Shown here: positions 16,984-25,951 of the stretch, piece after piece | Layout of the letters: every line of letters begins with the position of its first letter | Numbering within the stretch: the first letter of the stretch is position 1 | Assembly: GCF_014201145.1 (NCBI RefSeq) | Contig: NZ_JACHDP010000001.1 | Coordinates: forward strand, 5,766,001 to 5,830,000 | Direction of reading: 5' to 3' | DNA length: 64,000 nt | Source of the DNA: Micromonospora parathelypteridis | Lineage (GTDB): Bacteria > Actinomycetota > Actinomycetes > Mycobacteriales > Micromonosporaceae | The notes under the pieces: generated by a model | What the model saw: the letters and a program-made list of their open reading frames with translations, nothing else | What the model was told of the DNA's origin: nothing | The model's database searches: none | Position numbers and translations under genes: made by a program

Positions 16984-17813
16984 CGCTGGCTTCGATGGCG
17001 GAACTCGTCATCCCGGCGGCGCGGGACCGCCGGGCCGTCGGGGCGTTCAACGTCATCCAGCTTGAGCATGCCGAGGGCATCGTGGCCGGCGCCGAACGTG
17101 CGGTACGCCCTGTTGTGCTGCAGCTATCGGAGAATACGGCCCGCTACCACGGCAGCCTGGCGCCGCTGACGCTGGCCTGCCTCCGGATCGCGGCGGAAGC
17201 GTCCGTGCCAGTCTGCGTACACCTGGATCACGCCACCCGGCGTGACCTCGTCGAGCAGGCGGTCGAACTCGGCGTGCCCTCGGTGATGATCGACGCGTCC
17301 GGGTACTCGTACGAGAAGAACGTCGCCCTGACCGCGGAACTCGCCGCCTGGTGTCATTCGCGCGGGGTCTGGGTCGAAGCCGAACTCGGTGAGATCGGCG
17401 GCAAGGACGGCGCGCACAAGCCCGGCGTACGGACCGATCCGGACGATGCGGCCGCCTTCGTCGCCGCCACCAGCGTCGACGCGCTCGCAGTCGCGGTCGG
17501 CTCCTCGCACGCGATGCTGATCCGCGACGCGGTCCTCGACGACGACCTGATCGCCGCGATCGCGGCGAAGGTGCCGGTGCCGCTGGTCCTACATGGCTCG
17601 TCCGGGGTCTCCGAGGCAGGCCTGCGGTCGGCAGTCGCGCAAGGGATGTCGAAGATCAACATCGCGACCCATCTCAACGCGACCCTTACGGGTGCGGTCC
17701 GGCGTGCGCTCGCCGCCGACGAGAACCTGGTCGACCCGCGCAAGTACTTCGGTCCGGGCAGGGATGCGGTGGCCAGGCAGGTCGCCCATCTGGTCACCCT
17801 GCTCGCCCCGTGA
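16980..17813 (+). CDS. class II bisphosphate aldolase (GatY/KbaY type)
   Basis: Zinc aldolase, 277 residues, splitting a ketose-1,6-bisphosphate into dihydroxyacetone phosphate and glyceraldehyde-3-phosphate. The HLDH motif (H81-D83-H84) supplies catalytic Asp and zinc ligand, further zinc-site residues are in EAELGEIGG, and the phosphate-binding part is LVLHGSSGVSE and KINIATHLN. Size and sequence resemble tagatose-bisphosphate aldolases and short fructose-bisphosphate aldolases. Coupled to the kinase by ATGA. Its stop lies 16 bases from the convergent stop of the DeoR gene. Confidence 0.9.
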   Translation: MTLASMAELVIPAARDRRAVGAFNVIQLEHAEGIVAGAERAVRPVVLQLSENTARYHGSLAPLTLACLRIAAEASVPVCVHLDHATRRDLVEQAVELGVPSVMIDASGYSYEKNVALTAELAAWCHSRGVWVEAELGEIGGKDGAHKPGVRTDPDDAAAFVAATSVDALAVAVGSSHAMLIRDAVLDDDLIAAIAAKVPVPLVLHGSSGVSEAGLRSAVAQGMSKINIATHLNATLTGAVRRALAADENLVDPRKYFGPGRDAVARQVAHLVTLLAP

Positions 17814-17829
17814 CGGCGCGGGGCCGGCC

Positions 17830-18654
17830 TCAGGCCAGCAGCACGTTGACCCCGGCGGCGCGCAGGTCGGCGACGACCTTCGCGTCCGCGCCGTCGTCGG
17901 TCACCAGGGTGTCCACCGCGTTGACGTCGCAGATCCGGGCAAAGGAGTGCCGACCCAGCTTCTCCGAGCCGGCCACGACGACGACCCGACGGGACCGCCG
18001 GACCATCGTCGCGTCGATCCCGGCCTCGCCTTCGTCGTGACAGGACGTGCCCCCGTCGGGGGAGAACGCATCGACCCCGAGAATCAGCACGTCGAGCCAC
18101 AGCTCGTTCAGCACCATCGTGGCCAGCGGCCCGGTCACCTCGTACGACTGGGGCAGCGCCACACCGCCGAGGATGACGGTACGGACGTGGCGTCGCAGCA
18201 CCATCTCCGTGGCGATGTTGAGTGCGTTCGTCACCACCGTGACGGCCGGCCGCTGATCGGCCTGGGCGAGGTCGACCCGTGCGGCGAGTCGTCGGGCCGT
18301 CGCGGACGTGGTGGTGCCACCGTTGAACGCGACCACGTCGCCCAGTTCGACGAGATCGCAGGCGATCGCGGCGATGCGCTCCTTGGCGCCATTGTCGCCC
18401 CGGCCCCGGTAGCGGACCGGCAGGTCGTACGAGACGGACGTGGCCACGACGCCGCCGTGCGTCCGAGCCGCCAACTGTTGCTCCGCCAGGGTGGTGAAGT
18501 CCCGGCGGACCGTCGCCTCGGAGACCTGCAGGGCGCTGGCCGCCTCGGCGACGGATAGCCTGCCGCGTGCGCCCAGGATGTCGAGCAGCGCCTGCAGGCG
18601 CTGGGGGCGGTCGCGGCCGTCCGCCCGGTCGGCGGCGGCCTCGACCGTGCTCAC
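17830..18654 (-). CDS. DeoR-family transcriptional regulator
   Basis: 274 residues. N-terminal HTH (RLSVAEAASALQVSEATVRRDF) and a C-terminal sugar-phosphate sensor domain of the ribose-5-phosphate isomerase fold (FNGGTTTSATARRLA, TVVTNALNIA). DeoR proteins of this type (AgaR, LacR, GlpR) release DNA on binding a sugar phosphate. It is the last gene of the importer operon and overlaps the permease stop by ATGA, so transporter and regulator are co-expressed. Candidate targets are the inverted repeats near 15.97, 21.84 and 23.07 kb. Confidence 0.9.
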   Translation of the reverse strand: MSTVEAAADRADGRDRPQRLQALLDILGARGRLSVAEAASALQVSEATVRRDFTTLAEQQLAARTHGGVVATSVSYDLPVRYRGRGDNGAKERIAAIACDLVELGDVVAFNGGTTTSATARRLAARVDLAQADQRPAVTVVTNALNIATEMVLRRHVRTVILGGVALPQSYEVTGPLATMVLNELWLDVLILGVDAFSPDGGTSCHDEGEAGIDATMVRRSRRVVVVAGSEKLGRHSFARICDVNAVDTLVTDDGADAKVVADLRAAGVNVLLA

Positions 18655-19577
18655 TTGATGGCCCCCGCCGTGAGACCTGCCACCAGGCGCTTTTCAACCA
18701 ATGCGAAGAGAATGATCACGGGCACGATGCCGACGATAGAGACTCCGAAGACGTATTGCCACGCCGAATCGTACTGACCGACGAATTTTGTGATGGCTAC
18801 GGTCAGCGGCTGGTTCTCCGCCGTGGTCAAGATGACGAGGCTGGCGGCGAACTCGTTCCAGCACGCGACGAACGTGAAGATGATCGCGGTGACGATGCCC
18901 GGCCAGACCACCGGCAGGGTTACCCGCCGCAGCGTCTGCAGTTTGCTGGCACCGTCGATCATTGCCGCCTCGTCTATCTCCTTGGGCACCCCGGCGAAGA
19001 AGCTGTGCATGATCCACACCGCGAAGCTGAGGTTGAACGCGCCGTTGACGAGGATCATAGCGAGCCAGGTGTCATCGATGCCGATCGCGAGGAACTGCCG
19101 GAACAGTCCCGCCGCGAGTACGGTCGGCTGGAGCATCTGGGTCACCAGCACCAGGAGCAGGAACGCCAGTCGTCCGGGAAAGCGGTGCTTGGCCGTGTAA
19201 TAGGCGGCGGGCATGGCCACCACCAGGACCAGCAGTGTTCCGCAGGCCGAGATGATTATGGTGGAGACGAGGTTGTAGGCGAGCGGCGTCTCCGGCGTGG
19301 ACCACATCGACGCGTAGTTCGATGGCACCCATTCGGTCGGCAGGTAGGTGGCCGGAATGCGCAGGATCTCCGAGTGCCGCTTGAACGAGCCGATCAACAT
19401 CACCAGGTAGGGTGCCAGGAAGAACAACGCCACCACCGCGCCGGCCAATGACATCAACCATCGGCGCCCGCCGTGGCGCTGCCCGCCACGGCTCCGGGTG
19501 CGACCGATGCCTCCGCTGGCGCGCACCGACTTCTCGGCGCGCTCATCGTCCTGAGATTTTGTTGCCGTCGTCGCCAA
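18651..19577 (-). CDS. CUT1 sugar ABC permease, MalG-like
   Basis: 308 residues with six predicted membrane helices and the cytoplasmic EAA loop (EIDEAAMIDGASKLQTLRRV-TLPVVWPGI) that docks the ATPase. A long charged N-terminus (about 35 residues) precedes the first helix. Three bases separate it from the partner permease, and its stop overlaps the DeoR start. No ATPase is encoded nearby, as usual for actinobacterial CUT1 systems that share MsiK. Confidence 0.92.
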   Translation of the reverse strand: MATTATKSQDDERAEKSVRASGGIGRTRSRGGQRHGGRRWLMSLAGAVVALFFLAPYLVMLIGSFKRHSEILRIPATYLPTEWVPSNYASMWSTPETPLAYNLVSTIIISACGTLLVLVVAMPAAYYTAKHRFPGRLAFLLLVLVTQMLQPTVLAAGLFRQFLAIGIDDTWLAMILVNGAFNLSFAVWIMHSFFAGVPKEIDEAAMIDGASKLQTLRRVTLPVVWPGIVTAIIFTFVACWNEFAASLVILTTAENQPLTVAITKFVGQYDSAWQYVFGVSIVGIVPVIILFALVEKRLVAGLTAGAIK

Positions 19578-19580
19578 GAC

Positions 19581-20510
19581 TCACTCATCCCTCATCGGCC
19601 GGACAACCCGGAGGTAGATACCGATGACCGCGAGCACGATGACGAAGTTCACGACACTTAGTGCGCTCGCCGTCTCGACCTGGCGGTCCTGCTGGATGTA
19701 TTTGAAGATCAACGTTGTGGTGGTGTCCGCGTCGTAGCCGGGAATGCTGCCGGTCAGCGTGCGGAGGATGGGCAGCGAGTTGAAGACGTTGATGATGTTG
19801 ATCAGGACGGCGACGGCGATCGCTGGCCGCAGTACCGGGAAGATCACGCTCCAGTAGGTCCGGATCGATCCGGCGCCGTCCACCGAGGCGGCTTCCACCA
19901 CCTCGCGCGGCACCATCTGCAACCCGGCGAGGATCGTGTACGTGGTGAACGGCAGCGAGACGAACACCGCCACTCCCATGGCCACCAGGAAGGCCGGCAC
20001 CGGCTGTCGAGTGAAGCCGAACCCAGTATTCAAAATCCCGAGGTCGACCAGGAACTGGTTCATGACGCCGTAGAAGGGATCGAGTCCGTAGTAGAAGACG
20101 GTCGCGGTCATCACGACGCTGGCCGCCCACGGGACGATGACCGCGAGTCGAACCAATCGGCGTCCAGGAAAGGCCTTGTCAAGGAATTGCGCGAGCGCCA
20201 TAGAGACGAGCAGCGTCACCACGACGACGCCGACCACCCAGATCGCGGTGTTGAGCAGCACCCTGCCCAACGCGGGGGAGTCGAACAGCGTCACGTAGTT
20301 GTCGAACCCGGCCGAGCCGCGGTCCACGCCCACTGGCGACACGTTCCGAGTCGAGGTCCAGACCAGATAGCCGGCCGGGAACAGGACGATAGTGACAATC
20401 AGCGTCAGCGCCGGCATCAGCCATGGGAGTGCCGCCACAAGGTCTCGGCGCGCCTGACGGCGCGCCGAGATCGCGGGTGCCGGCACTTCCATGAGTTGGT
20501 TGGTCATCAT
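19581..20510 (-). CDS. CUT1 sugar ABC permease, MalF-like
   Basis: 309 residues, six membrane helices. The EAA loop reads PREVVEAASVDGAGSIRTYW-SVIFPVLRP. Upstream gene is the binding protein (18 bases away), downstream gene the MalG-like permease. Together they form the membrane channel for the sugar released by the secreted GH109 enzyme, by inference from context. Confidence 0.92.
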   Translation of the reverse strand: MMTNQLMEVPAPAISARRQARRDLVAALPWLMPALTLIVTIVLFPAGYLVWTSTRNVSPVGVDRGSAGFDNYVTLFDSPALGRVLLNTAIWVVGVVVVTLLVSMALAQFLDKAFPGRRLVRLAVIVPWAASVVMTATVFYYGLDPFYGVMNQFLVDLGILNTGFGFTRQPVPAFLVAMGVAVFVSLPFTTYTILAGLQMVPREVVEAASVDGAGSIRTYWSVIFPVLRPAIAVAVLINIINVFNSLPILRTLTGSIPGYDADTTTTLIFKYIQQDRQVETASALSVVNFVIVLAVIGIYLRVVRPMRDE

Positions 20511-20528
20511 TCGTAACCCGCGCAGGCT

Positions 20529-21761
20529 CTAGCCGTTGGCCTTGGCCTGGATTTCATCCAGCACCGCCCCGGGCTCCTTGCCCTGCCCGATCTGTCCCAT
20601 CAGGCTCTGCATCGCGCCCTGCGTCGTCGCCCATTGCGGGTTCGTGCTGGGGTAGAACCGGGCGTTCGGCAGGACCTCGAGGAAGCTCGCGATCTCCTTC
20701 TTGCCCGCCAGTGCCGCTGCACCGGACTTGGTGGTGGGCAGGAATCCCTCGGTGTCGACGAACTTCGTGTAGACCGGTGCGCTGAACACGTAGTCCAGGA
20801 AGGTCTTGACCGTTTCCTGCTTGTCACCCTTGTTCTTGAACGCCATCAGGTGGTCGGCGACCCCGAGGGTCATCGGCTGACCGTCCTTGGTGGGGATCGG
20901 AGCGCTCGCGTACTTGAGGCCCGGGTTTTTCTCCGCGATCTGCCCGACGGTAGGCGGGAGCGCCACGACCATGCCAATCTTGCCCTGGATGAACACGTCC
21001 AGCATGGGGGTCCGATCGGACGCCCCGGGGTCGGGTTGGGTGGCCTTTTCGTCGATCATGCGTTTCATGAACGTGACGGCTTCGAGGTTCGCAGGGGTGT
21101 TGACTGCGATGGTCGAGCCGTTGGTCCACGATCCGCCGTTGCCGAAGGTCCAGATTGAAGTTTCCCCCTGGGCCTCCTCGCTGCCCAGCGGCATGCCGTA
21201 GCCGTAGACGCCGTCGCCGAGACCGGCCACCTTTTTCGCCGCGTCGAGCAACTGGTCCCACGTCTTCGGCGGTGCCGCGACGCCGGCCCGCTCGAACAGT
21301 TCAGTGTTGTAGAACATGGTGCGGGCCGAGGCGATCAGTGGCAGGCCGTACATGGCGCCGTCGATCGAGGCGTTGTCCGCGAAGGACTGCTGGAAGTCCG
21401 CCACGGTGTTCGCCGAGACCATTTCGTCGGCGGAGTACAACAGGTCGTCCGCCGCGAAACCTGAGAAGGCGTCGATGTTGAGGATGTCCGGTGCCGCGTT
21501 CGACTGGACCTTGGTGCGGACAACATCGTTGATGTTGTCCCAGGATTGGATCTCCAGCTCCACGTTGATCTCCGAGTGTGCCGCCTCAAAGTCAGCGATG
21601 ATGCCCTCCCAGAGCGCCTTGGTGCCGTCGCTGTAGCTGGGCACCAGGAACGACAGGGTGCTGCCGCCCTCACTCTGACCGTCGTCGCCGCCGAAGCCGC
21701 AACCTGTCAGCGTCAGGCCGGCAACTGCTACGGCTGCCCACGAACGCACGAATTTCTTCAT
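20529..21761 (-). CDS. sugar-binding lipoprotein of the ABC importer
   Basis: Family 1 extracellular solute-binding protein, 410 residues. ATG at 21761 (MKKFVRSW) is preferred because the GGAGG of its ribosome site covers the alternative GTG start at 21773. Signal peptide ends in lipobox LTGC, giving a lipid-anchored protein on the outer face of the membrane. The mature part has the usual fold (FLVPSYSDGTKALWEGIIAD, DILNIDAFSG, MFYNTELFERAGVAAPPKTW). First gene of the leftward operon, divergent from the SIS gene. Sugar specificity is inferred (GalNAc or a GalNAc oligosaccharide). Confidence 0.93.
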   Translation of the reverse strand: MKKFVRSWAAVAVAGLTLTGCGFGGDDGQSEGGSTLSFLVPSYSDGTKALWEGIIADFEAAHSEINVELEIQSWDNINDVVRTKVQSNAAPDILNIDAFSGFAADDLLYSADEMVSANTVADFQQSFADNASIDGAMYGLPLIASARTMFYNTELFERAGVAAPPKTWDQLLDAAKKVAGLGDGVYGYGMPLGSEEAQGETSIWTFGNGGSWTNGSTIAVNTPANLEAVTFMKRMIDEKATQPDPGASDRTPMLDVFIQGKIGMVVALPPTVGQIAEKNPGLKYASAPIPTKDGQPMTLGVADHLMAFKNKGDKQETVKTFLDYVFSAPVYTKFVDTEGFLPTTKSGAAALAGKKEIASFLEVLPNARFYPSTNPQWATTQGAMQSLMGQIGQGKEPGAVLDEIQAKANG

Positions 21762-21821
21762 TTCCGCCTCCACCGGCGCAGGGACATCGCCAAAGTCGTG
21801 ATCGGAATCCTGGCTGGCTGT

Positions 21822-21863
21822 GATCGTTCATGACCGGCTTCCATCGGAACCGTGCACGATCAT
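21822..21863. promoter_or_regulatory. TGATCGT...ACGATCA inverted repeat between divergent operons
   Basis: Half-sites TGATCGT (21822-21828) and ACGATCA (21857-21863), 28 bases apart, lie upstream of the binding-protein operon. The same half-site occurs as a close inverted repeat in front of GH109 (23065-23083). Candidate DeoR sites. Confidence 0.4.
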
Positions 21864-21992
21864 GCCGTGGCTTGAGGGGATTCTGCGGTGCCGCCGCGAG
21901 CAACGTCAAGGCTTTTCGCGGTAACTGCTGCTCAGACCGTGCGCCGTCACCTCCTGCCTCGATGCCTGTTCCTGATTGGTTCTGCGGCCTTC

Positions 21993-22022
21993 TTGACAGG
22001 TTCGATCAGAGCGCTCCATTCT
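21993..22022 (+). promoter_or_regulatory. possible promoter of the SIS gene
   Basis: TTGACA (21993-21998), 18-base spacer, CATTCT (22017-22022), about 50 bases before the SIS start at 22071. Consensus -35, weaker -10. Confidence 0.4.
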
Positions 22023-22070
22023 GGAGGCCCTTCAAACCCGCTGGCATGAACCACGAGGACGAGGCACCCG

Positions 22071-22964
22071 ATGAGTGAAGGAACCTTCCTGGCGGCCGAG
22101 ATCAAGACCCAGCCGGATGACTGGCTCGGCGTCCTGGACGTGCTGCCCTCCGTGGCGATGGACCTTCCGCAGCCTGGTGAGCGAGTCGCGGTGCTCGGAT
22201 GTGGAACATCGCTATTTGTCGCCCAGGCCTACGCGGCCCTGCGCGAGAGCGCCGGCGAGGGCATCACCGACGCGTGGCCGGCCAGTGAACACCAACTCGG
22301 CCGTGGCTACGACCGGGTGCTCTGCATTACCCGCTCGGGCACCACGACCGAGGTGCTCGACGTCCTCAGGCAGCGCCGCGAGGGCGCGCCGGCCACCGTC
22401 ATCACCGCCGACGCATCCTCCCCGGCGGTGAGCCTGGCCTGTCCGGTCGTGCTGAGTGGCGTCGACGAGCGTTCGGTCGTACAGACCCGCTTCGCGACGA
22501 CCACCCTCGCGCTGTTGCGGGCGGCCCTCGGTCACGACCTACGTCCGGTCGCCGAACAGGCACGGCAGATTCTCGACAAGGGCGCCGACGCGACGGGCCC
22601 GGCCGCGACGGCCGACCAGATCACCTTCCTCGGACGCGGCTGGACGGTCGGGCTCGCGCACGAGGCGGCCCTGAAGCTGCGCGAGACGACCCAACTGTGG
22701 ACCGAGTCCTACCCCGCCATGGAGTACCGGCACGGTCCGCTCAGCATCACCGCGCGGGGTCGGGTCGTCTGGGCGTTCGGAGAGGTCCCCGTCGGCCTGG
22801 CGGACCAGGTCCGGGCCACCGGCGGACATTTCGAGTGGTCCGATGTGGATCCGCTCGCCGATCTGGTTCGCGTCCAACAGCTGTGCCTGCTGAGAGCCGG
22901 GGCAGCAGGGCTCAACCCCGACCAGCCGCGCAACCTGTCCCGGTCGGTCATTCTCGCCGGCTGA
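22071..22964 (+). CDS. SIS-domain sugar-phosphate isomerase/deaminase (AgaS-like)
   Basis: 297 residues with two SIS domains related to the isomerase half of glucosamine-6-phosphate synthase. Motifs are LGCGTSLFVAQ, TRSGTTTEVL, MEYRHGPLS and the C-terminal LNPDQPRNLSRSVIL. Such stand-alone proteins (AgaS, FrlB, NagB-II) act on amino- or amine-linked sugar phosphates. In this island the expected reaction is galactosamine-6-phosphate to tagatose-6-phosphate plus ammonia, feeding the PfkB kinase and aldolase. The GlmS glutaminase domain is absent, so it is not a synthase. Divergent from the binding-protein operon. Confidence 0.82.
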   Translation: MSEGTFLAAEIKTQPDDWLGVLDVLPSVAMDLPQPGERVAVLGCGTSLFVAQAYAALRESAGEGITDAWPASEHQLGRGYDRVLCITRSGTTTEVLDVLRQRREGAPATVITADASSPAVSLACPVVLSGVDERSVVQTRFATTTLALLRAALGHDLRPVAEQARQILDKGADATGPAATADQITFLGRGWTVGLAHEAALKLRETTQLWTESYPAMEYRHGPLSITARGRVVWAFGEVPVGLADQVRATGGHFEWSDVDPLADLVRVQQLCLLRAGAAGLNPDQPRNLSRSVILAG

Positions 22965-23064
22965 CCGCTCGACACCCGGGCCAAGCTGCCGGAGGTAGCC
23001 GGGCCAGGTGGTCCGGCGCTGACTGGCTACCGCGTCGGCCAGCATGGTTAAGCAATCGTGCCAG

Positions 23065-23083
23065 GATCGTGCGTCAAACGATC
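23065..23083. promoter_or_regulatory. GATCGT-N7-ACGATC operator candidate upstream of GH109
   Basis: Perfect 6-base arms about 110 bases before the GH109 start, sharing its half-site with the pair at 21822-21863. A separate palindrome, TGACGCGTCA, lies nearer the gene at about 23158-23167. Confidence 0.45.
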
Positions 23084-23192
23084 ACCTTCAAGCAGAAGAT
23101 CTCCGATCGGCCATTGCGCTCGCAAGTGGAGTGACCAATACTGCTTGAAATTTCGCGTGACGCGTCACATTCCCGCAGAGGAGCTGATCCAC

Positions 23193-24692
23193 GTGAGTCC
23201 CAACGAAGCCATCCCGAACGAGCCCACCGCGGCGGCCGGGTCCCACCCGTCGCGTCGCAACGTCCTGAAGGGCGTGGGCGCGCTGGGCGCCGCGGCCGGA
23301 CTGGGCGGCGCCCTACTTCCGGGCGCGGAGGCCAGTGCGGCACCCGCGGCCGAACCTGCCCGGATCAAGGGCAAAGAGAAGTCGATGGTCAACGTGCCCT
23401 TTGAGGGCTTCGACGAGGTGCGCGTCGGCATCATCGGCCTTGGCAACCGCGGCGGAGACCAGGCCATGCGGTGGGCCGCCGTCTCCACGATCACCGCGGT
23501 CTGCGACATCCGGCCCGACCACGTCGCGGAGACCATCAGCCGAGTCATGGCCCAGGGCTTCCAGGACAAGGAGCCGGTCGGCTACTCCAACGGCGAGGAG
23601 GACTTCGAGCGGCTCGTCCGCCGTGACGACATCGACCTGATCTATGTCGCCACGCCGTGGGAGTGGCACCACCCGATGGCCAAGGCCGCCATGGAGCATG
23701 GCAAGCACGTTGCCATCGAGCTGCCGATCGCGCCGCACCTGGACGACATCTGGGACCTGGTCCGTACCTCCGAGCGCACTGGCAAGCACTGCATGCTGCT
23801 GGAGAACGTGAACTACTTCCGCCCCGAGATGCAGATGTTCAACATGGCCAAGGCGGGGCTTTTCGGCGAGTTGCAGCACGCCTCCGGTGGCTACGTCCAC
23901 GACCTGCGCTGGCCGTACACCTTCGGAGGTGCCTACTACCCGGAGCACTGGCGGCGGCGCTGGCAAACCCGGATGAACGCCGCTCACTACCCGATGCACG
24001 GGCTCGGGCCGGTCTCGGCCTGCCTGGACATCAACCGCGGTGACCGCTTCGACGAACTCGTCGCGGTAGCCTCGCGGCCCAAGGCGCTGGCCCTGTTCCG
24101 CGAGGAGGACCCGCGGGTCGGCGCGGACCACCCCTCCTGGGACGACGATCCCTACATCTCCGGGGACCGCAAGCAGGTCTTCATCAAGACCGTCAACGAC
24201 CGGTTCATCCGGGTCGAGCACGACGTGAACTCGCCCCACCCGTACAGCCGGGAGACCACGCTCACCGGGACCCGGGGTTCGTTGGAACTGGACAATGCCC
24301 GGATCTACCTGGAGTCGCTCGGTCACACGAACCACGCGTGGCGGACCGGCAGTGCCTTCAGTGCGATCATGAACCAGCACGACCACTGGATCTGGCCGGC
24401 CCTGCAGAACCTGGCCAGCCAGTACGGTGGGCACGGCGGCGGCGACTTCATCTCCATCTTCCGGATGGTCCAGCTGATGCGCCTGGGCATGACCCCCGAC
24501 ATCGACGTCTACGACTCCGCGGCGTGGTGCTCGGTGATCCCGCTCAGCCACGAGTCGCTGAAGGGCAAGGGTTTCAAGTCGGTCAAGGTGCCCGACTTCA
24601 CCCGCGGCCACTGGACGCAGGCACGCCCCACGTTCGACCGGCCGCGGCCGGAGGACCCGTGGCTGGACGGCGACGGCCGGCCGCGCCGGTAG
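23193..24692 (+). CDS. secreted GH109 alpha-N-acetylgalactosaminidase (Gfo/Idh/MocA fold)
   Basis: 499 residues from GTG 23193, preceded by GAGGAG. Twin-arginine signal SRRNVLKGVGALGAA. The mature part is a Gfo/Idh/MocA oxidoreductase fold with nucleotide loop GIIGLGNRGGDQAM and the GH109-type blocks CDIRPDHV, LENVNYFRPEMQMFNMAKAG, YPEHWRRRWQ and HYPMHGLGP. GH109 enzymes hydrolyse terminal alpha-GalNAc with tightly bound NAD by an oxidation-elimination route, and Tat export fits the need to fold with NAD inside the cell. Flanked by the SIS gene and a ROK kinase on the same strand. Other Gfo/Idh dehydrogenases are close, so confidence in GH109 itself is moderate. Confidence 0.82.
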   Translation: MSPNEAIPNEPTAAAGSHPSRRNVLKGVGALGAAAGLGGALLPGAEASAAPAAEPARIKGKEKSMVNVPFEGFDEVRVGIIGLGNRGGDQAMRWAAVSTITAVCDIRPDHVAETISRVMAQGFQDKEPVGYSNGEEDFERLVRRDDIDLIYVATPWEWHHPMAKAAMEHGKHVAIELPIAPHLDDIWDLVRTSERTGKHCMLLENVNYFRPEMQMFNMAKAGLFGELQHASGGYVHDLRWPYTFGGAYYPEHWRRRWQTRMNAAHYPMHGLGPVSACLDINRGDRFDELVAVASRPKALALFREEDPRVGADHPSWDDDPYISGDRKQVFIKTVNDRFIRVEHDVNSPHPYSRETTLTGTRGSLELDNARIYLESLGHTNHAWRTGSAFSAIMNQHDHWIWPALQNLASQYGGHGGGDFISIFRMVQLMRLGMTPDIDVYDSAAWCSVIPLSHESLKGKGFKSVKVPDFTRGHWTQARPTFDRPRPEDPWLDGDGRPRR

Positions 24693-24720
24693 GCATAGGC
24701 GCGGGCTGAGGTGACGCTCC

Positions 24721-24761
24721 CCGGGTCGGGCACGAACGATATTGTCCGTGCCCGACCCCGG
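24721..24761 (+). terminator. hairpin after GH109
   Basis: CCGGGTCGGGCAC pairs with GTGCCCGACCCCGG (one bulge) across a 14-base loop, 28 bases past the GH109 stop. Probably ends the SIS-GH109 transcript, so the ROK kinase would need its own promoter or readthrough. The following stretch to 25027 holds no convincing gene. Confidence 0.65.
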
Positions 24762-25027
24762 TGCCCTGGGTCGCCCGAAGAGCAGTGGACCGCCGCGAGC
24801 GTCGTCAGAGCGAACCAACGACCACCGAGTCGGCGAACCTACGGATCCGCCGGCCGCATGTCCACCACCCAATCGCACCCCCGTTGTCTCACAGCAGCGG
24901 ATGGTGGAGGCGTTTGGCGACAAGGCCTATCAGACGGCGATCACCAGGATGGTCGGCGACCGGACGGCGTGAGCGAGCGCAGTCATCGGACCAGCAGGCT
25001 CAGGTGCGAGTGTGGCGAGGGGAAGCG

Positions 25028-25951
25028 GTGAGCGAAGGCGCGGTGGTCGTCGCGTTGGATCTGGGCGGTACTGGCATCAAGGCCGCGCTGGTCCGGGCCG
25101 ATGGGACCAGCCATTACACCGAACGGCACGCCACCGGCGCTGATCGGGGTCCGGCGGCGGTCATGGAGACCGTTCTGTCCGTCGCCGGAGGGCTGGCCGA
25201 CAAGGCCCGCGCCGATGGCTTGACTCCGGTGGCGGTGGGCATCGCGGTGCCCGGGGTGATCGACGAGGTTGCCGGCGTGGCGGTCTGGTCGGCGAACGTC
25301 GGCTTCCGGGACGTACCGTTGCGGGACCTGGCGGTCGCGCGGCTCGGGCTGCCTGTGGCGCTCGGGCACGACGTGCGGGTGGGCGGCGTGGCCGAGGCCC
25401 GGCTCGGCGCCGGGCGGGGTAGCCGGCACGTGCTCTTCGTCGCGATCGGCACCGGCATCGCCAGCGCTCACGTGGTCGGCGGGTCGGCTTACGCGGGCGC
25501 GCACGGCGCCGCTGGCGAACTGGGTCACATCGTTGTACGTCCCGGCGGGCCGCGCTGCGGCTGCGGCCAGCTCGGCTGCCTGGAGGCGGTCGCTTCGGCG
25601 GCCGCGGTCGGCCGACGTTACGGGGAACTGGCCCGTACTCCCGCTACCGCGGCCGATGTCGCCGCGCGGGCCGCCGCCGGGGAGGAACTCGCTGGGCAGG
25701 TGTGGCGCGACACGGTCGACGCGCTCGCCGACGGGCTCCTCACCGGACAGACGCTCTACGACGCGGAGGTGATGGTGATCGGCGGCGGGCTCGCCGAGGC
25801 TGGATCCGTTTTGATCGATCCGCTTCGGGCGGCGCTGCGCGCGCGGCTTACGTTTCACCGGGAGCCGCGGCTGGCGCGGGCCGCACTCGGCGACAGGGCC
25901 GGCAGCCTCGGCGCCGCCCTACTCGCGCTCGACTACCTGGAGGCGTCGTGA
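25028..25951 (+). CDS. ROK-family sugar kinase (putative amino-sugar kinase)
   Basis: 307 residues from GTG 25028. ATP site VALDLGGTGIKAALV, ROK signature and zinc-binding segment GELGHIVVRPGG...CGCGQLGCLE, second phosphate loop VIGGGLAEAGSV. ROK kinases with the CGCGxxGCLE motif phosphorylate glucose, GlcNAc, ManNAc or similar sugars at O6. In this island it is the natural candidate for GalNAc kinase, since CUT1 import delivers unphosphorylated sugar. An N-acetylgalactosamine-6-phosphate deacetylase, needed between this kinase and the SIS enzyme, is not in the window. Confidence 0.85.
   Translation: MSEGAVVVALDLGGTGIKAALVRADGTSHYTERHATGADRGPAAVMETVLSVAGGLADKARADGLTPVAVGIAVPGVIDEVAGVAVWSANVGFRDVPLRDLAVARLGLPVALGHDVRVGGVAEARLGAGRGSRHVLFVAIGTGIASAHVVGGSAYAGAHGAAGELGHIVVRPGGPRCGCGQLGCLEAVASAAAVGRRYGELARTPATAADVAARAAAGEELAGQVWRDTVDALADGLLTGQTLYDAEVMVIGGGLAEAGSVLIDPLRAALRARLTFHREPRLARAALGDRAGSLGAALLALDYLEAS

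Noticed and set aside
24742..24972. open frame ending MVEAFGDKAYQTAITRMVGD upstream of the ROK kinase
   Set aside because: Only the last 30 residues look protein-like and the start lies inside the terminator hairpin; no family recognised.
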